Source: Methanospirillum hungatei JF-1
GTDB lineage: Archaea; Halobacteriota; Methanomicrobia; Methanomicrobiales; Methanospirillaceae
Assembly: GCF_000013445.1 (NCBI RefSeq)
Contig: NC_007796.1
Coordinates: forward strand, 2,206,936-2,270,935
Direction: 5' to 3'
DNA: 64,000 nt
Positions 19,447 through 28,318 of this stretch are shown here, one piece after another (the first letter of the stretch is position 1; the number at the start of each line of letters is the position of its first letter). The notes under the pieces were generated by a model. The model ran no database searches, was not told where the DNA came from, and saw only the letters and a list, made by a program, of their open reading frames with translations. The position numbers and the translations under genes are program-made.

Positions 19447-20205
19447 CTAAATACCCTGATTTTTCGTCATCTCCTTCGCATGGGGTATTTTTCCGACTGC
19501 TGCCATATATACTGCAAACTTTTTTTCTCCATCAATACCGATTAGGTGGTTTATTTCATCATCATTGAATGCACCTATAGCACAGACACCACACCCGACA
19601 ACCTGAGAAGATAAATAGAGGTTCTGACATATATGGCCTCCTTCAAGGAAAATATCACGGAATCCTCGTTCACCATATCGCCAGGTCATTCGGTATGAAT
19701 TGGCAACCCAGATAAAACAAACTGAGGCTTTTTGAATGCAGTCCTGGTTTAACCCTCCCTTATAGACAATCTCTGGTATCTGCTGCTCTTCAGATATAGC
19801 CCCAAGACTATGTTCCAGGGCCAAAAACCGGTACAGGCCTGATTTAAGGCCATGTACATCTCTTGCATACAGGTAGGTATCAATTGCATGACGTGCCCCG
19901 GCTGATGGAACGGTTCTGAAGGTACAATCTTCCATTATCCATTTTACGCCCTGTGTACACCAGAGCAGGTACGATAGGTCTTCGATAGAAAGAGGGGTGT
20001 CCTGATATGTTCGAATACTCTCTCTGGCTTCTATCGCAACAGATAGATCAAGATTTACCAGAAGTCCCGCATCCGGATCTGGAAGAGCGATCACCGTACC
20101 CTCAAAATCATCTTCTAATGGAGGAGATGGAATCCCTCTCATCTGATCAGTCGTAATTGGGCAGGTATATCGTGTTTTTCGTATGAAATCTACTCCAATT
20201 CCCAT
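19447..20205 (-). CDS. SagB/ThcOx-type nitroreductase-family oxidoreductase
   Basis: 252 residues with the flavin-dependent nitroreductase fold of the SagB type: RESIRTYQDTPLSIEDLSYLLW near residue 65, SAGARHAIDTYLYA near 100, and a C-terminal GACAIGAF-like segment reading VGCGVCAIGAFNDDEIN. It has a good ribosome site (GAGG) before the ATG at 20205. It is the last gene of a minus-strand run moeA, moeA-PBP, this gene. SagB-family members oxidise azolines or other substrates, but outside peptide clusters their role is usually unknown; here it may act in cofactor chemistry. No partner YcaO is present. Confidence 0.8.
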   Translation of the reverse strand: MGIGVDFIRKTRYTCPITTDQMRGIPSPPLEDDFEGTVIALPDPDAGLLVNLDLSVAIEARESIRTYQDTPLSIEDLSYLLWCTQGVKWIMEDCTFRTVPSAGARHAIDTYLYARDVHGLKSGLYRFLALEHSLGAISEEQQIPEIVYKGGLNQDCIQKASVCFIWVANSYRMTWRYGERGFRDIFLEGGHICQNLYLSSQVVGCGVCAIGAFNDDEINHLIGIDGEKKFAVYMAAVGKIPHAKEMTKNQGI

Positions 20206-20231
20206 TAAAATCCTCTTCTTTTATGATATCT

Positions 20232-22088
20232 TCAGTGCTCTTTCAGACAACATATTTGCCCGCTTCTTTTCAGATTATATCCCTGTAAATGCCCACTTTC
20301 ACTTCTCCATTCTTCAGATGATAGTATCTCCTGTAACGCGTTAATTTGTTCTGATTGTGCATCATCCTGCTTAACGATAAGATCAATCCGTTCACTTCCA
20401 ATTACTGGTCCAAAAAGATCATATTCAGATGCCAGCGATGCTGAGCAGGGCCCGAAATCAATCTTTTCCTGTATTATCTGTTGCACTATCTCAAGTTCGG
20501 TTTTACATTCAGGTTCAATCCTTTCAATGAGCAACGGATTTATCTGATGATTGAGAATAAACTGTTCCTGAATTTCATAAAGAAATGAATGATCCGGGAT
20601 TTTTGGAAAGGCAAATTCTTTTAATGAGTCATAATTTGGAAATACAGAAGCAGCCAGAATATATTCACGGTCAGCAACAGTAATTGTACATAATTTTTGA
20701 TGAGTGTTGGTATATCCATGTTCCAATACATTCAGTCCGTTATTTCTGGGGCGGATAATTATGCCACCATGAACCGTATTCTTTTGCATGGAAAGAAGGG
20801 TGGATTCCAATGATGCCTCACGAACATAGATTCTCTTATTGAGCTTTCTGAGGTACTGGTCAAGAACGTCAAGGATAGGATCATACATCCCGTAGAATAG
20901 ATAGATATTGTCAGGTGGAGGAGAACATCTTGTCATATGAACCAGGCTTTTTTTTCCCTTTCCTATTCCCTCACTATTTCGGGCAATATGCAGGACTGCA
21001 TTAGATTTCACTGCTGAGATCTGGCCACCTTCGCGAGGAACCATCATTGCTTTATACTCATCACCTACCTTTCCTACGACCATCAGAACAAAATCATCGG
21101 TACCCAGCTCACTCGGTACAGAATCTGCCAGAGTAACCGGTATGGAATGGTGGATTGGTACAGGATATCCGATATCTGAAAGCCAGGGGATAATCAGTCC
21201 GCGGAGGACTGCAAGAGCTCCTGCTGGAGTTCCGGGGACTCCAAAGACAGGAATATCCTGAACAATCGCTGCGAGTGTGGTTTTTCCAGGCCGCATGGCA
21301 ACTCCATGATACAGAATTGTTCCTATCGCGGTCAACACATCTTTCGTATGATCACGACATCCTGTTGAAGACCCACCTGATATGATAACAAAGGAACATT
21401 CCCCGACGGCTTCTTCCACTGTATCCCGTATTTTTTTTGGATCATCGGGTATTATGGGATAGATAAATGTTTCTATACCAATAGTTACAAGAGAGGCTGC
21501 TAACATCTCACAATTGCTTGCAATCACCTCACCAGGGCCTGGTGCTGTACAGGGTTCTTTTAATTCATCTCCCGTTGGGATTAGTCCCACAACAATTTTT
21601 TTAACCTGCACCGATGTAATCCCATATCCAATCATCGCTCCAATATCCTCAGGAGAAATCACGTGATCTGCAGGAATAATCATTTCTCCGGTCTTGATTT
21701 CACTTCCTGCTTTTTGAATATTCTGCCCTGGTCGTGCTGGTTTTAGTATGGTTATGTTGCCATTGACATCCTCTCTGATATCCTCATGCATAACTACGGC
21801 ATCAAATCCTTCCGGTATCGGTGACCCGGTATGAACCTGATCAAATACACTCAGTTGTACCGGGTCAGAATCCGATGCATTGAATGTATCAGAGGCATTA
21901 ATTACATACCCATCCCTTTTGGATACTGCACTATTCGGGACTGTAAGCCTGGAGTATACTGGTTCATGGCAGATATGGCCATGACTTTTTGTAACCTGAA
22001 TCGTTCTGATCAGGTATCTAGGTTTCGCAGACGTCTTCAGAATTCTTTGTGCAGCAAGGTACGGGATGAGCGTTAAAAAACGGCTCAC
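20232..22088 (-). CDS. MoeA fused to a C-terminal PBP-like (PF12727) domain
   Basis: 618 residues. The first ~320 residues are a MoeA-like molybdopterin molybdenumtransferase: TGSPIPEGFDAVV, GLIPTGDEL, VIASN, ISGGSSTGCRDHT and FGVPGTPAGALAV match the catalytic MoeA/MogA domains that insert Mo or W into the pterin adenylate. The rest (about 385-610) is a periplasmic-binding-protein-like domain, which in related fusions may bind molybdate, tungstate or the cofactor. The GTG start overlaps the stop of the preceding moeA by 4 bases (GTGA), indicating translational coupling. The N terminus is short for MoeA, so the usual first helix is reduced. Confidence 0.85.
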   Translation of the reverse strand: MSRFLTLIPYLAAQRILKTSAKPRYLIRTIQVTKSHGHICHEPVYSRLTVPNSAVSKRDGYVINASDTFNASDSDPVQLSVFDQVHTGSPIPEGFDAVVMHEDIREDVNGNITILKPARPGQNIQKAGSEIKTGEMIIPADHVISPEDIGAMIGYGITSVQVKKIVVGLIPTGDELKEPCTAPGPGEVIASNCEMLAASLVTIGIETFIYPIIPDDPKKIRDTVEEAVGECSFVIISGGSSTGCRDHTKDVLTAIGTILYHGVAMRPGKTTLAAIVQDIPVFGVPGTPAGALAVLRGLIIPWLSDIGYPVPIHHSIPVTLADSVPSELGTDDFVLMVVGKVGDEYKAMMVPREGGQISAVKSNAVLHIARNSEGIGKGKKSLVHMTRCSPPPDNIYLFYGMYDPILDVLDQYLRKLNKRIYVREASLESTLLSMQKNTVHGGIIIRPRNNGLNVLEHGYTNTHQKLCTITVADREYILAASVFPNYDSLKEFAFPKIPDHSFLYEIQEQFILNHQINPLLIERIEPECKTELEIVQQIIQEKIDFGPCSASLASEYDLFGPVIGSERIDLIVKQDDAQSEQINALQEILSSEEWRSESGHLQGYNLKRSGQICCLKEH

Positions 22089-23428
22089 CAGAGCCTCACC
22101 TCTACCTCTTCACCCTTTACAAGGCCTTCCTTTCCTGTCGGAATATGGATAATTCCATCACTATGGAGGAGAGTATTTAACAGTCCTGATTTTCCAAGAA
22201 CCGGTGTAGCTTCATCGTTTTCAATACGTACCCGGATATACTGCTCACGGCCTCCTTCTGACTTGAGGTCCGTCGCCATTTTTATAGTCTTTTTGTAAAT
22301 ATGCTGACAAGGTGCTCCTTTCATGGCCTGGATCAGATGAACGGCAACCAAAGTCATTACCATGAATGTCGATACCGGATGACCTGGAAGACCGATTACC
22401 GGGACATCTCCGCATTGTCCGATAATGGTAGGCTTTCCAGGAGCAATGGAAATTCCATGCACAAATACTTTACCAAGTGATGCAATCGCCCTGAAGGTGA
22501 TATCATTCCGATCTTTGGAGCTGCCTCCGCTCACGATGACTGCATCGCATTCAGAGGAAGCGGTTTCAATCGTACTTTTTAATTCATCAAGATTATCTCT
22601 GATGATTCCGTACCTGACCGGGATTGCTCCCTGTTTTCGTAGGAAAACAGATATCAGGTGCGAATTCACCTCACGAACTTCACCTGTCCGTGGTATCGCC
22701 TCTGCAGGAACCAGTTCGACCCCGGTTGATATAATGGCGATTCGGGGATTTTTTCGGACGGAAATCCGCGTTTTCCCAATTGCAGCGAGAACTCCGATAT
22801 CCTGTGGCCTGAGTGTCGAAGCGACCGGGTAAATAACGGTTCCTGCATGAAAATCTTCATCTTTTGCAATTACGTTCTCCCGGACAACAACCGGTTGGCG
22901 AATGAGGACCCTATCACCAACCTGCTCTGCATATTCAATCATAACGACTGCATCAGCACCATCCGGCATCTGACCACCAGTGGGAATATACATACATTCC
23001 CCTGACTGAATCTGCCCCTTCTTTGACTTTCCCATAGCAATTGAACCACAAAGAGAAAGGATGACCGGAGAATTTTCTGTCGCTGGATATGTGTCCTGTG
23101 CAATCACAGCATATCCATCTTTCCAGGATCTGTCAAATCCCGGAATATTCTCCTGTGTGATGATTGATTCGGCTAAAACCCGACCTTCAGCTTCATCAAT
23201 CATAATCGTCTCCGTTCCGGTCTGTTTTGCAATGCTTCTTACAGTTCTGACTGCTTCGTCAATTGTAACAACATCAAAAAAAGGTTCTGCCTTTTCTGAA
23301 AGAAAGGTTCTCGATTTATTCCCTTTCCCAAGTCCTGAGCCAGTATCATGTCCATGTACCGTATCTGACAATACGGTATCCGGTCCATGGGGGTGACTGG
23401 AGGTGATCTTCCCGAGTGTACTGTTCAT
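22085..23428 (-). CDS. moeA: MoeA, molybdopterin molybdenum/tungstentransferase
   Basis: 447 residues from the ATG at 23428 (a TTG one codon upstream is less likely). Domain order is complete: linker with VRENVIAKDED, PGFDRSWKDGYAV near the N terminus, IPTGGQMPDGADAVVMIEYAE, IISTGVELV, VREVNSHLI, VSGGSSKDRND and a GLPGHPVS segment, plus the C-terminal domain IV (HSDGIIHIP). Inserts metal into adenylated molybdopterin for Mo/W enzymes such as the formylmethanofuran dehydrogenases encoded nearby. First gene of the moeA, moeA-PBP, sagB-like operon. A strongly structured segment lies in its probable leader (23520-23616). Confidence 0.88.
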   Translation of the reverse strand: MNSTLGKITSSHPHGPDTVLSDTVHGHDTGSGLGKGNKSRTFLSEKAEPFFDVVTIDEAVRTVRSIAKQTGTETIMIDEAEGRVLAESIITQENIPGFDRSWKDGYAVIAQDTYPATENSPVILSLCGSIAMGKSKKGQIQSGECMYIPTGGQMPDGADAVVMIEYAEQVGDRVLIRQPVVVRENVIAKDEDFHAGTVIYPVASTLRPQDIGVLAAIGKTRISVRKNPRIAIISTGVELVPAEAIPRTGEVREVNSHLISVFLRKQGAIPVRYGIIRDNLDELKSTIETASSECDAVIVSGGSSKDRNDITFRAIASLGKVFVHGISIAPGKPTIIGQCGDVPVIGLPGHPVSTFMVMTLVAVHLIQAMKGAPCQHIYKKTIKMATDLKSEGGREQYIRVRIENDEATPVLGKSGLLNTLLHSDGIIHIPTGKEGLVKGEEVEVRLW

Positions 23429-23519
23429 CAATAATAACTTATTCTTCCTGATAATTAACTATTTCAATTCGAAATAAAACTAGAAAATCTCCTTTAAGGA
23501 GGCATAATTATATTGAAAT

Positions 23520-23588
23520 GGTCATCAGGAACCGGTTCGGAGCTTTCTCACGATCGGTATTACTGGATCTCAAGGTAACCTGATGACC
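23520..23588 (-). promoter_or_regulatory. Candidate structured RNA in the moeA leader
   Basis: A perfect 10-base inverted repeat, GGTCATCAGG at 23520-23529 against CCTGATGACC at 23579-23588, encloses 49 bases that can form two smaller hairpins, one with arms ACCG/CGGT and a GAG/CTC tip, the other with TTAC/GTAA. Read on the gene strand this is a three-way junction about 100 bases upstream of moeA. A further hairpin sits just 5' of it. Such placement before a Mo/W cofactor gene suggests a cis-regulatory RNA, but I could not match it to the known Moco RNA motif by eye. Confidence 0.45.
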
Positions 23589-23600
23589 GCACCGAGTTTT

Positions 23601-23616
23601 GCTGACAAGAGTCAGC
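23601..23616 (-). promoter_or_regulatory. Small perfect hairpin 5' of the moeA leader structure
   Basis: GCTGAC at 23601-23606 pairs perfectly with GTCAGC at 23611-23616 across a 4-base loop. On the moeA strand it lies 12 bases before the large stem and could be part of the same structured leader. Confidence 0.4.
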
Positions 23617-23788
23617 ACCACATATATGATAGAAAGAGTATTTAAAAATACTTATTTTCATTTACGATATCTGTGATTTAATTAACTTATTTAATTTTAA
23701 AGAAAAAATGGCGAATTTAATTAGCTTGATACCGTTTTTGGATACTTCAAATAACAAATTTTTTAAAATCACCATAAATTGCATTTTT

Positions 23789-25189
23789 TTAATATAATTT
23801 TGCATCGTACTGATCATGTGGATGTATATGAAAAGGTGATCGAATCATGGTAAGATCCATGACTTCCACCTGTTCACCCTTTTTAACTCCTCTGCTTCCC
23901 TGAGGGATGTGGACAATTCCGTCGCAATGGGTAAGTAGACTGACAAGACCTGCTTTCCGGCTTAATGAAAAGACATAGCCATTGTCAATCCGTACTGGGA
24001 TGTGATACTCACGATCGGGATGAGCTTTCATGTCATCTCCTGCGATTGCGTGTTCTTTTAAAAGGCCTTGTGTCACAGAACCTTTCATTGCCTGGATGAG
24101 ATTTGAAACCACAAGCAATAACAACAAATACACTGATGCCGGGTGACCCGGCAGACCAATAATCGGTTTACCTCGAATTGCTCCAATTACCATCTTTTTC
24201 CTCGGAGAAATGGACATACCTGACAAGAGGATAGATCCATAATGTGAGATTACTTCAGCCGTACGATCACGCTCATCATGGGCGCTTCCCCCGCTGATAA
24301 TGATTGCATCACATTCTGAAACAGCCGTGCAAAGCATGTTAGATAGATCAGCCATCCCCTCCCAGGCAATACCATACCGTTTGGGCAGAGCTCCGAGTTT
24401 TCTGCACAATGCTGAAATAAGGTATGAATTGGTCTCTCTGACTTCCCCTCTCTTAGGCCTCCCATCTGCAGGGACAAGTTCTGGCCCGGTTGAAAGGATT
24501 CCAATAACCGGCATGGCCCTGACCTGTACAGTACAGATTCCAAATCCTGCAAGAACTCCGATATCCTGGGGACGTAGTATCTTTCCTTCAGGGAAGATAA
24601 TTTCTCCTGCTTTCGCATCTTCATCCTTTCTGATGACATTATCTCCCGGAACCACCGGGCAGTAAATCTCCACGTATGTTTCTTTAAAACAAGCATACTC
24701 CAACATTACAACAGCATCTGAACCATTTGGTAATGCTCCCCCGGTTGTAATGCCCATACAGGACCCTTTCGTGAGGATATGAGAAGGTGAATAGCCGTTC
24801 TTTATCGATCCTGAAAAGGTTAACCGGATCGGGTTTTCTGGTGTGGCATCTTTAGTATCTTCAGCCCGGACTGCAAAGCCGTCTTTTGTTGAGCGATCAA
24901 AACCCGGAATATCATATCTGCAAAAAACCGGAGCTCCCAGGGTATAGCCATCGGCTTCATCAATATATCTGGTTTCGATTTGCGTATCCGGAGCAATTTG
25001 TCGTATCAGGTTGACAGCATCCTCAATTGAAGCTGAACATATTGGTACAGTGTCAAAAGAACTGTTCTGCGTAGTATTTTGAGTCTGATTAAAAGTACCT
25101 GATAAATAAATGTGTTTTTTATTCTGCATGAATTCCATACATACCCGAGTTTTATACATGTTCATTTCACAATACGATAAATACTCCAT
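23789..25189 (-). CDS. moeA: MoeA paralogue, molybdopterin molybdenum/tungstentransferase
   Basis: 466 residues, closely related to the moeA at 22085-23428: PGFDRSTKDGFAV, GITTGGALPNGSDAVVMLEYA, NVIRKDEDAKAGE, GILSTGPELV, VRETNSYLI, IISGGSAHDERD, GLPGHPAS and a complete domain IV (HCDGIVHIP). The N terminus carries about 45 extra polar residues before the conserved fold; one of the internal ATGs (for example at 25129) may be the true start. It is divergent from the modABC operon, which fits a shared metal-responsive control region. Two MoeA paralogues could discriminate between Mo and W, as proposed for other archaea. Confidence 0.86.
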   Translation of the reverse strand: MEYLSYCEMNMYKTRVCMEFMQNKKHIYLSGTFNQTQNTTQNSSFDTVPICSASIEDAVNLIRQIAPDTQIETRYIDEADGYTLGAPVFCRYDIPGFDRSTKDGFAVRAEDTKDATPENPIRLTFSGSIKNGYSPSHILTKGSCMGITTGGALPNGSDAVVMLEYACFKETYVEIYCPVVPGDNVIRKDEDAKAGEIIFPEGKILRPQDIGVLAGFGICTVQVRAMPVIGILSTGPELVPADGRPKRGEVRETNSYLISALCRKLGALPKRYGIAWEGMADLSNMLCTAVSECDAIIISGGSAHDERDRTAEVISHYGSILLSGMSISPRKKMVIGAIRGKPIIGLPGHPASVYLLLLLVVSNLIQAMKGSVTQGLLKEHAIAGDDMKAHPDREYHIPVRIDNGYVFSLSRKAGLVSLLTHCDGIVHIPQGSRGVKKGEQVEVMDLTMIRSPFHIHPHDQYDAKLY

Positions 25190-25459
25190 GATAGTTGTGA
25201 CCGGATTTGGGAATATAATGATCCATGTAGCCTTTTGAAAAAATCATTTTCCATGGAGATAATTTTAAACCAAGGTCCTTGAATGAGGATCAAATTTCCT
25301 AGTGATTTTCAGGATCATTTTCGGATACTCTGTATTACTATACTTCTCTCGCCCTTTGAATGTAATTTACTAAGTAGGTTTTCGCATGAAATGAATTTAA
25401 TGTCACTAACTTTAATCAAAAAGAAATCATTATATGTTATCAGTTGGCTAGTAGTACAG
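25190..25459. promoter_or_regulatory. Divergent moeA / modA control region
   Basis: This 270-base segment separates the divergent moeA and modA genes and must carry both promoters. It contains three similar short direct repeats of the form ATCA(TT/AA)TTTC near 25245, 25292 and 25312, which could be operator half-sites. No regulator is known from the sequence. The assignment is from position and repeat spacing only. Confidence 0.35.
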
Positions 25460-26254
25460 ATGAAGTATCGATCATGTCTCTTAACAGGACTTGTACTCTT
25501 CTTCCTATTTGCGTTCATGTCTGCTCCGGTGTATGGAGCTTTAGAGTCTGATACACTCTTTGTGTATGCGGGAGCTGGACTGAAAGAGCCGATGACAGAA
25601 ATCGGAACCTTCTTTGAAGAAAAAACAGGTATTAAGGTAGAATATAATTTCGCCGGATCCGGGACTCTTATTACTCAGATGGAACTGACCAAAAAGGGCG
25701 ATGTTTTTATTCCTGGTGGCACTCCTGATTATGCAATCGCAGAGAATAAGAGTCTGGTAATTGATCCGGTGTATGTTGCCTATCATGTTCCGGTGATCGG
25801 TATTCAACCAGGAAATCCACACGGAATTAAGTCTATTTATGACTTTACCAAAGATGGACTCAAGCTCGCACTTGGTGATGTGAATACAACAGCTATAGGA
25901 AGACAGGGTCAGAAACTTTTTGAAAAACTGGGTATTGCTGAGGATGTTGAGAAAAATGTCGTCCTTCGTGCACCCACGATAAATGAAGTGGTAACTGCGT
26001 TAAAACTGAAGCAGGTTGATGCAAGTCTCATTACCATTGACCAGATAAAAGGAGATGAGATAGAATCCGTTCAATTACCTGATGACGAAAGCCTTGCACT
26101 TGTTGTACCCATCGGCCGGACCACCTTTACTACACAGAAAGAGCATGCACAGGAATTTGTAGACTTTGTTTCATCAGATGAAGGAAAGGCAGTATTTAAA
26201 AAGCATGGTTTCCCTGTTTATCCGGACCCAGCCTATGCTGATCTGAAGGTATGA
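25460..26254 (+). CDS. modA: ModA, molybdate/tungstate ABC transporter binding protein
   Basis: Start set at the ATG at 25460 because it places a signal peptide (hydrophobic core about 8-24, cleavage near VYGA) at the N terminus; the frame extends upstream without evidence. The mature protein begins with LFVYAGAGLKEPM, the ModA oxyanion-binding strand-loop, and has FAGSGTLITQM and GDVFIPGGTPDY. These are standard for ModA/WtpA type II binding proteins. Exported and tethered outside the membrane, it delivers molybdate or tungstate to ModBC encoded next. Which oxyanion is preferred cannot be read from sequence. Confidence 0.87.
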   Translation: MKYRSCLLTGLVLFFLFAFMSAPVYGALESDTLFVYAGAGLKEPMTEIGTFFEEKTGIKVEYNFAGSGTLITQMELTKKGDVFIPGGTPDYAIAENKSLVIDPVYVAYHVPVIGIQPGNPHGIKSIYDFTKDGLKLALGDVNTTAIGRQGQKLFEKLGIAEDVEKNVVLRAPTINEVVTALKLKQVDASLITIDQIKGDEIESVQLPDDESLALVVPIGRTTFTTQKEHAQEFVDFVSSDEGKAVFKKHGFPVYPDPAYADLKV

Positions 26255-26430
26255 GTGAAAAAACATATGATTTTATTAAAAGGGATATTTTACACCCTCT
26301 TTCCTGTCTTTTTGAAAGTACCATGCAATAAAACCTCTCACTCCATAAAATCCAGTCGTCCGGATTCGCATGCATATATGGTTTTGGTAAACAAGATAAT
26401 TCGAAAAATTACATTCTGTATCCCGAATCC

Positions 26431-27240
26431 ATGAAAGGGAAATTTAAGGTGTATTCTGGCTTCTGGTTTCAGGGTTTTCTAATTCTCCTCTCTGGATCTC
26501 TGATACTCCTATTCTGCCTGGTATTTACGAGTCTCGTCCTCTGGCCTGACACACATGCCCTTATCCGGGTACTAACTTCCGAAGAGATTTTGTTTTCGAT
26601 TCAACTGTCCCTGATCACATCACTCATCTCTACCATATTCTGCGCCGTTATTGCTCTCCCTGTTGCATATGCACTTTCCCGATACCACTTTCCAACATCA
26701 GGATTCATGGGTATGGTCATCAGCCTTCCCCTCTCCCTCCCACCACTGGTCGCTGGTATTGCCCTTCTGATATTCTTCGGACCATCTTTTTTCGGTAATA
26801 TTCTCCGCTTTATCGGGATTGATATTGTGTATACCACCACCGCAATTGTTATCGCTCAGTTTTTTGTAAATGTTCCGTATCTAATCAGAGTCATGCGGTC
26901 TGCTTTTGATTCAGTACCTCCCCGGTATGAGCATGTGGCAAGAACACTTGGAGCATCTGAATCTGCCGTATTTTTGCAGGTCAGTCTTCCCATGTCCCAC
27001 CAGGCTCTTCTTGCAGGACTTACCATCACCTGGTCTAAAGCCATGGGAGAGTTTGGAGCTGTCCTAATGCTCGCTGGTGCAACCAAGATGAAAACTGAGA
27101 CATTGCCAATAGCCCTGTATCTGAATATCTCAACCGGGGATCTTGACCTGGCCATTGCGTCAGCGACCATTTTAATGGCAATCTCGGTAGGAACATTACT
27201 TGTCTTTGAACACTGGTTTGGAGTAAAAAGGAAGGTATAG
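26431..27240 (+). CDS. modB: ModB, molybdate/tungstate ABC transporter permease
   Basis: 269 residues with six predicted transmembrane helices and the permease EAA-loop EHVARTLGASESAVFLQVSLP at about residues 168-188 that docks on the ATPase. SLPLSLPPLVAGIALLI and AKAMGEFGAV-like KAMGEFGAVLMLAG are typical ModB/CysT segments. A 176-base gap follows modA, longer than usual inside an operon. Its TAG stop shares one base with the GTG start of modC, so the two are tightly coupled. Confidence 0.9.
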   Translation: MKGKFKVYSGFWFQGFLILLSGSLILLFCLVFTSLVLWPDTHALIRVLTSEEILFSIQLSLITSLISTIFCAVIALPVAYALSRYHFPTSGFMGMVISLPLSLPPLVAGIALLIFFGPSFFGNILRFIGIDIVYTTTAIVIAQFFVNVPYLIRVMRSAFDSVPPRYEHVARTLGASESAVFLQVSLPMSHQALLAGLTITWSKAMGEFGAVLMLAGATKMKTETLPIALYLNISTGDLDLAIASATILMAISVGTLLVFEHWFGVKRKV

Positions 27241-28307
27241 TGCCACTAGAAATTATGGGATTATCCAAAACCCTCGGTGATTTTCATCTCAGGAATGTGA
27301 CCCTGACAATAGATGATAGTGAATATTTTATCATTCTTGGACCTTCGGGAGCTGGAAAGAGCCTATTACTCGAGACTATAGCGGGAATTTATTCTCCAGA
27401 TTCCGGAAAGATAATTCTGGATGGTACTGACATAACGGATCGGCCGGCACGACTTCGGCATATAGGGATGGTATACCAGGATTACATGCTTTTTCCATAT
27501 CTGAACATAGAGAAAAACATTGGATTTGGACTGAGACAACTCAGGCACCCATCTCATGACATCAGAAAAGCGACGGAAGGTATTGCTTCACTTCTTGGAA
27601 TTACCCACCTCTTATCCCGTCGTCCGGATACCCTAAGTGGCGGAGAACAGCAACGGGTAGCCATTGCCCGTGCCCTTGTCATAAAACCGCGGATTCTTCT
27701 GCTCGATGAACCATTGTCCGCTCTTGACGCCATCACTCATAAAAAAATGCGAAATGAGTTAGCAAGAATCCCTATGCTTACAGGTGTGTCTGTCATTCAT
27801 ATCACGCATCATGCAGAGGATCTTATCTCACTTGGGCACCGAACAGCAGTCATGGACAATGGAGCCATCGTGCAAATTGGAAGTCCTGATGAGATCTTTC
27901 AAAACCCCAAAACACCCTTTGTTGCTGCCTTCACCGGAATGGAAAATTTATTCTCCGGTATTGCAATGGATAGTCATGAGGGGAAGGTGATCAGGATTGG
28001 TCAGGTAAAAATACATGTCATCACCCCATATACCGGCCCGGTTCAATGTGGTATCAGACCTGATGCTCTCATCTTTTCACGCGAACCTTTGAAATCCAGT
28101 GCACGAAATGTCCTCATGGCAACGGTAACAAAGATAAGACGAATGGGATCCATTGCATGGGTAGTAATTGATTGTGGAATTTTCCTAACTGGTGTTCTAA
28201 CCATTCAGAGTTTGTACGAACTCAGGATTGATGAGGGGGATACCATCTTTATTGCATTCAAGGCATCAGCGGTAATGGTATTTCCCGAAGAAACACAAAA
28301 AAAATAA
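27240..28307 (+). CDS. modC: ModC, molybdate/tungstate ABC transporter ATPase with TOBE domain
   Basis: 355 residues starting at a GTG overlapping the modB stop. Walker [13 protein letters not shown] (about 34-45), Q-loop [10 protein letters not shown], signature [15 protein letters not shown], Walker [13 protein letters not shown] and a switch His in [10 protein letters not shown]. The C-terminal ~115 residues form a TOBE-type regulatory domain that can bind oxyanion and trans-inhibit transport. Contrast with the second importer in this window (56719-58996), whose ATPase ends before any TOBE domain. The stop codon lies in an A-rich tract shared with the fwdC terminator. Confidence 0.9.
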   Translation: MPLEIMGLSKTLGDFHLRNVTLTIDDSEYFIILGPSGAGKSLLLETIAGIYSPDSGKIILDGTDITDRPARLRHIGMVYQDYMLFPYLNIEKNIGFGLRQLRHPSHDIRKATEGIASLLGITHLLSRRPDTLSGGEQQRVAIARALVIKPRILLLDEPLSALDAITHKKMRNELARIPMLTGVSVIHITHHAEDLISLGHRTAVMDNGAIVQIGSPDEIFQNPKTPFVAAFTGMENLFSGIAMDSHEGKVIRIGQVKIHVITPYTGPVQCGIRPDALIFSREPLKSSARNVLMATVTKIRRMGSIAWVVIDCGIFLTGVLTIQSLYELRIDEGDTIFIAFKASAVMVFPEETQKK

Positions 28308-28316
28308 AAAAAAAAA
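28297..28316 (-). terminator. Poly-T terminator of the fwdDBAC operon (set 1)
   Basis: On the minus strand, directly after the fwdC stop codon (28319-28321), there is a run of 11 T, one A, then 8 T. Long oligo-T tracts are the usual archaeal termination signal. The tract overlaps the end of the convergent modC gene. Confidence 0.6.
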
Positions 28317-28318
28317 GA

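Larger units (their letters stand above)
23429..23788. other. Structured intergenic region upstream of moeA
   Basis: A 360-base region between two minus-strand moeA genes. It contains a TATA-like run on the minus strand near 23638-23650, two stem-forming segments (separate entries), a CTCC/GGAG hairpin at about 23488-23501 and a 22-base motif (23745-23766) that recurs at 63964-63985. No gene. Confidence 0.5.

Noticed and set aside
23520-23588. Calling the moeA leader a known Moco riboswitch
   Set aside because: Only the position and strong stems fit; I cannot match the bacterial consensus by eye, so it is left as a candidate structured RNA.
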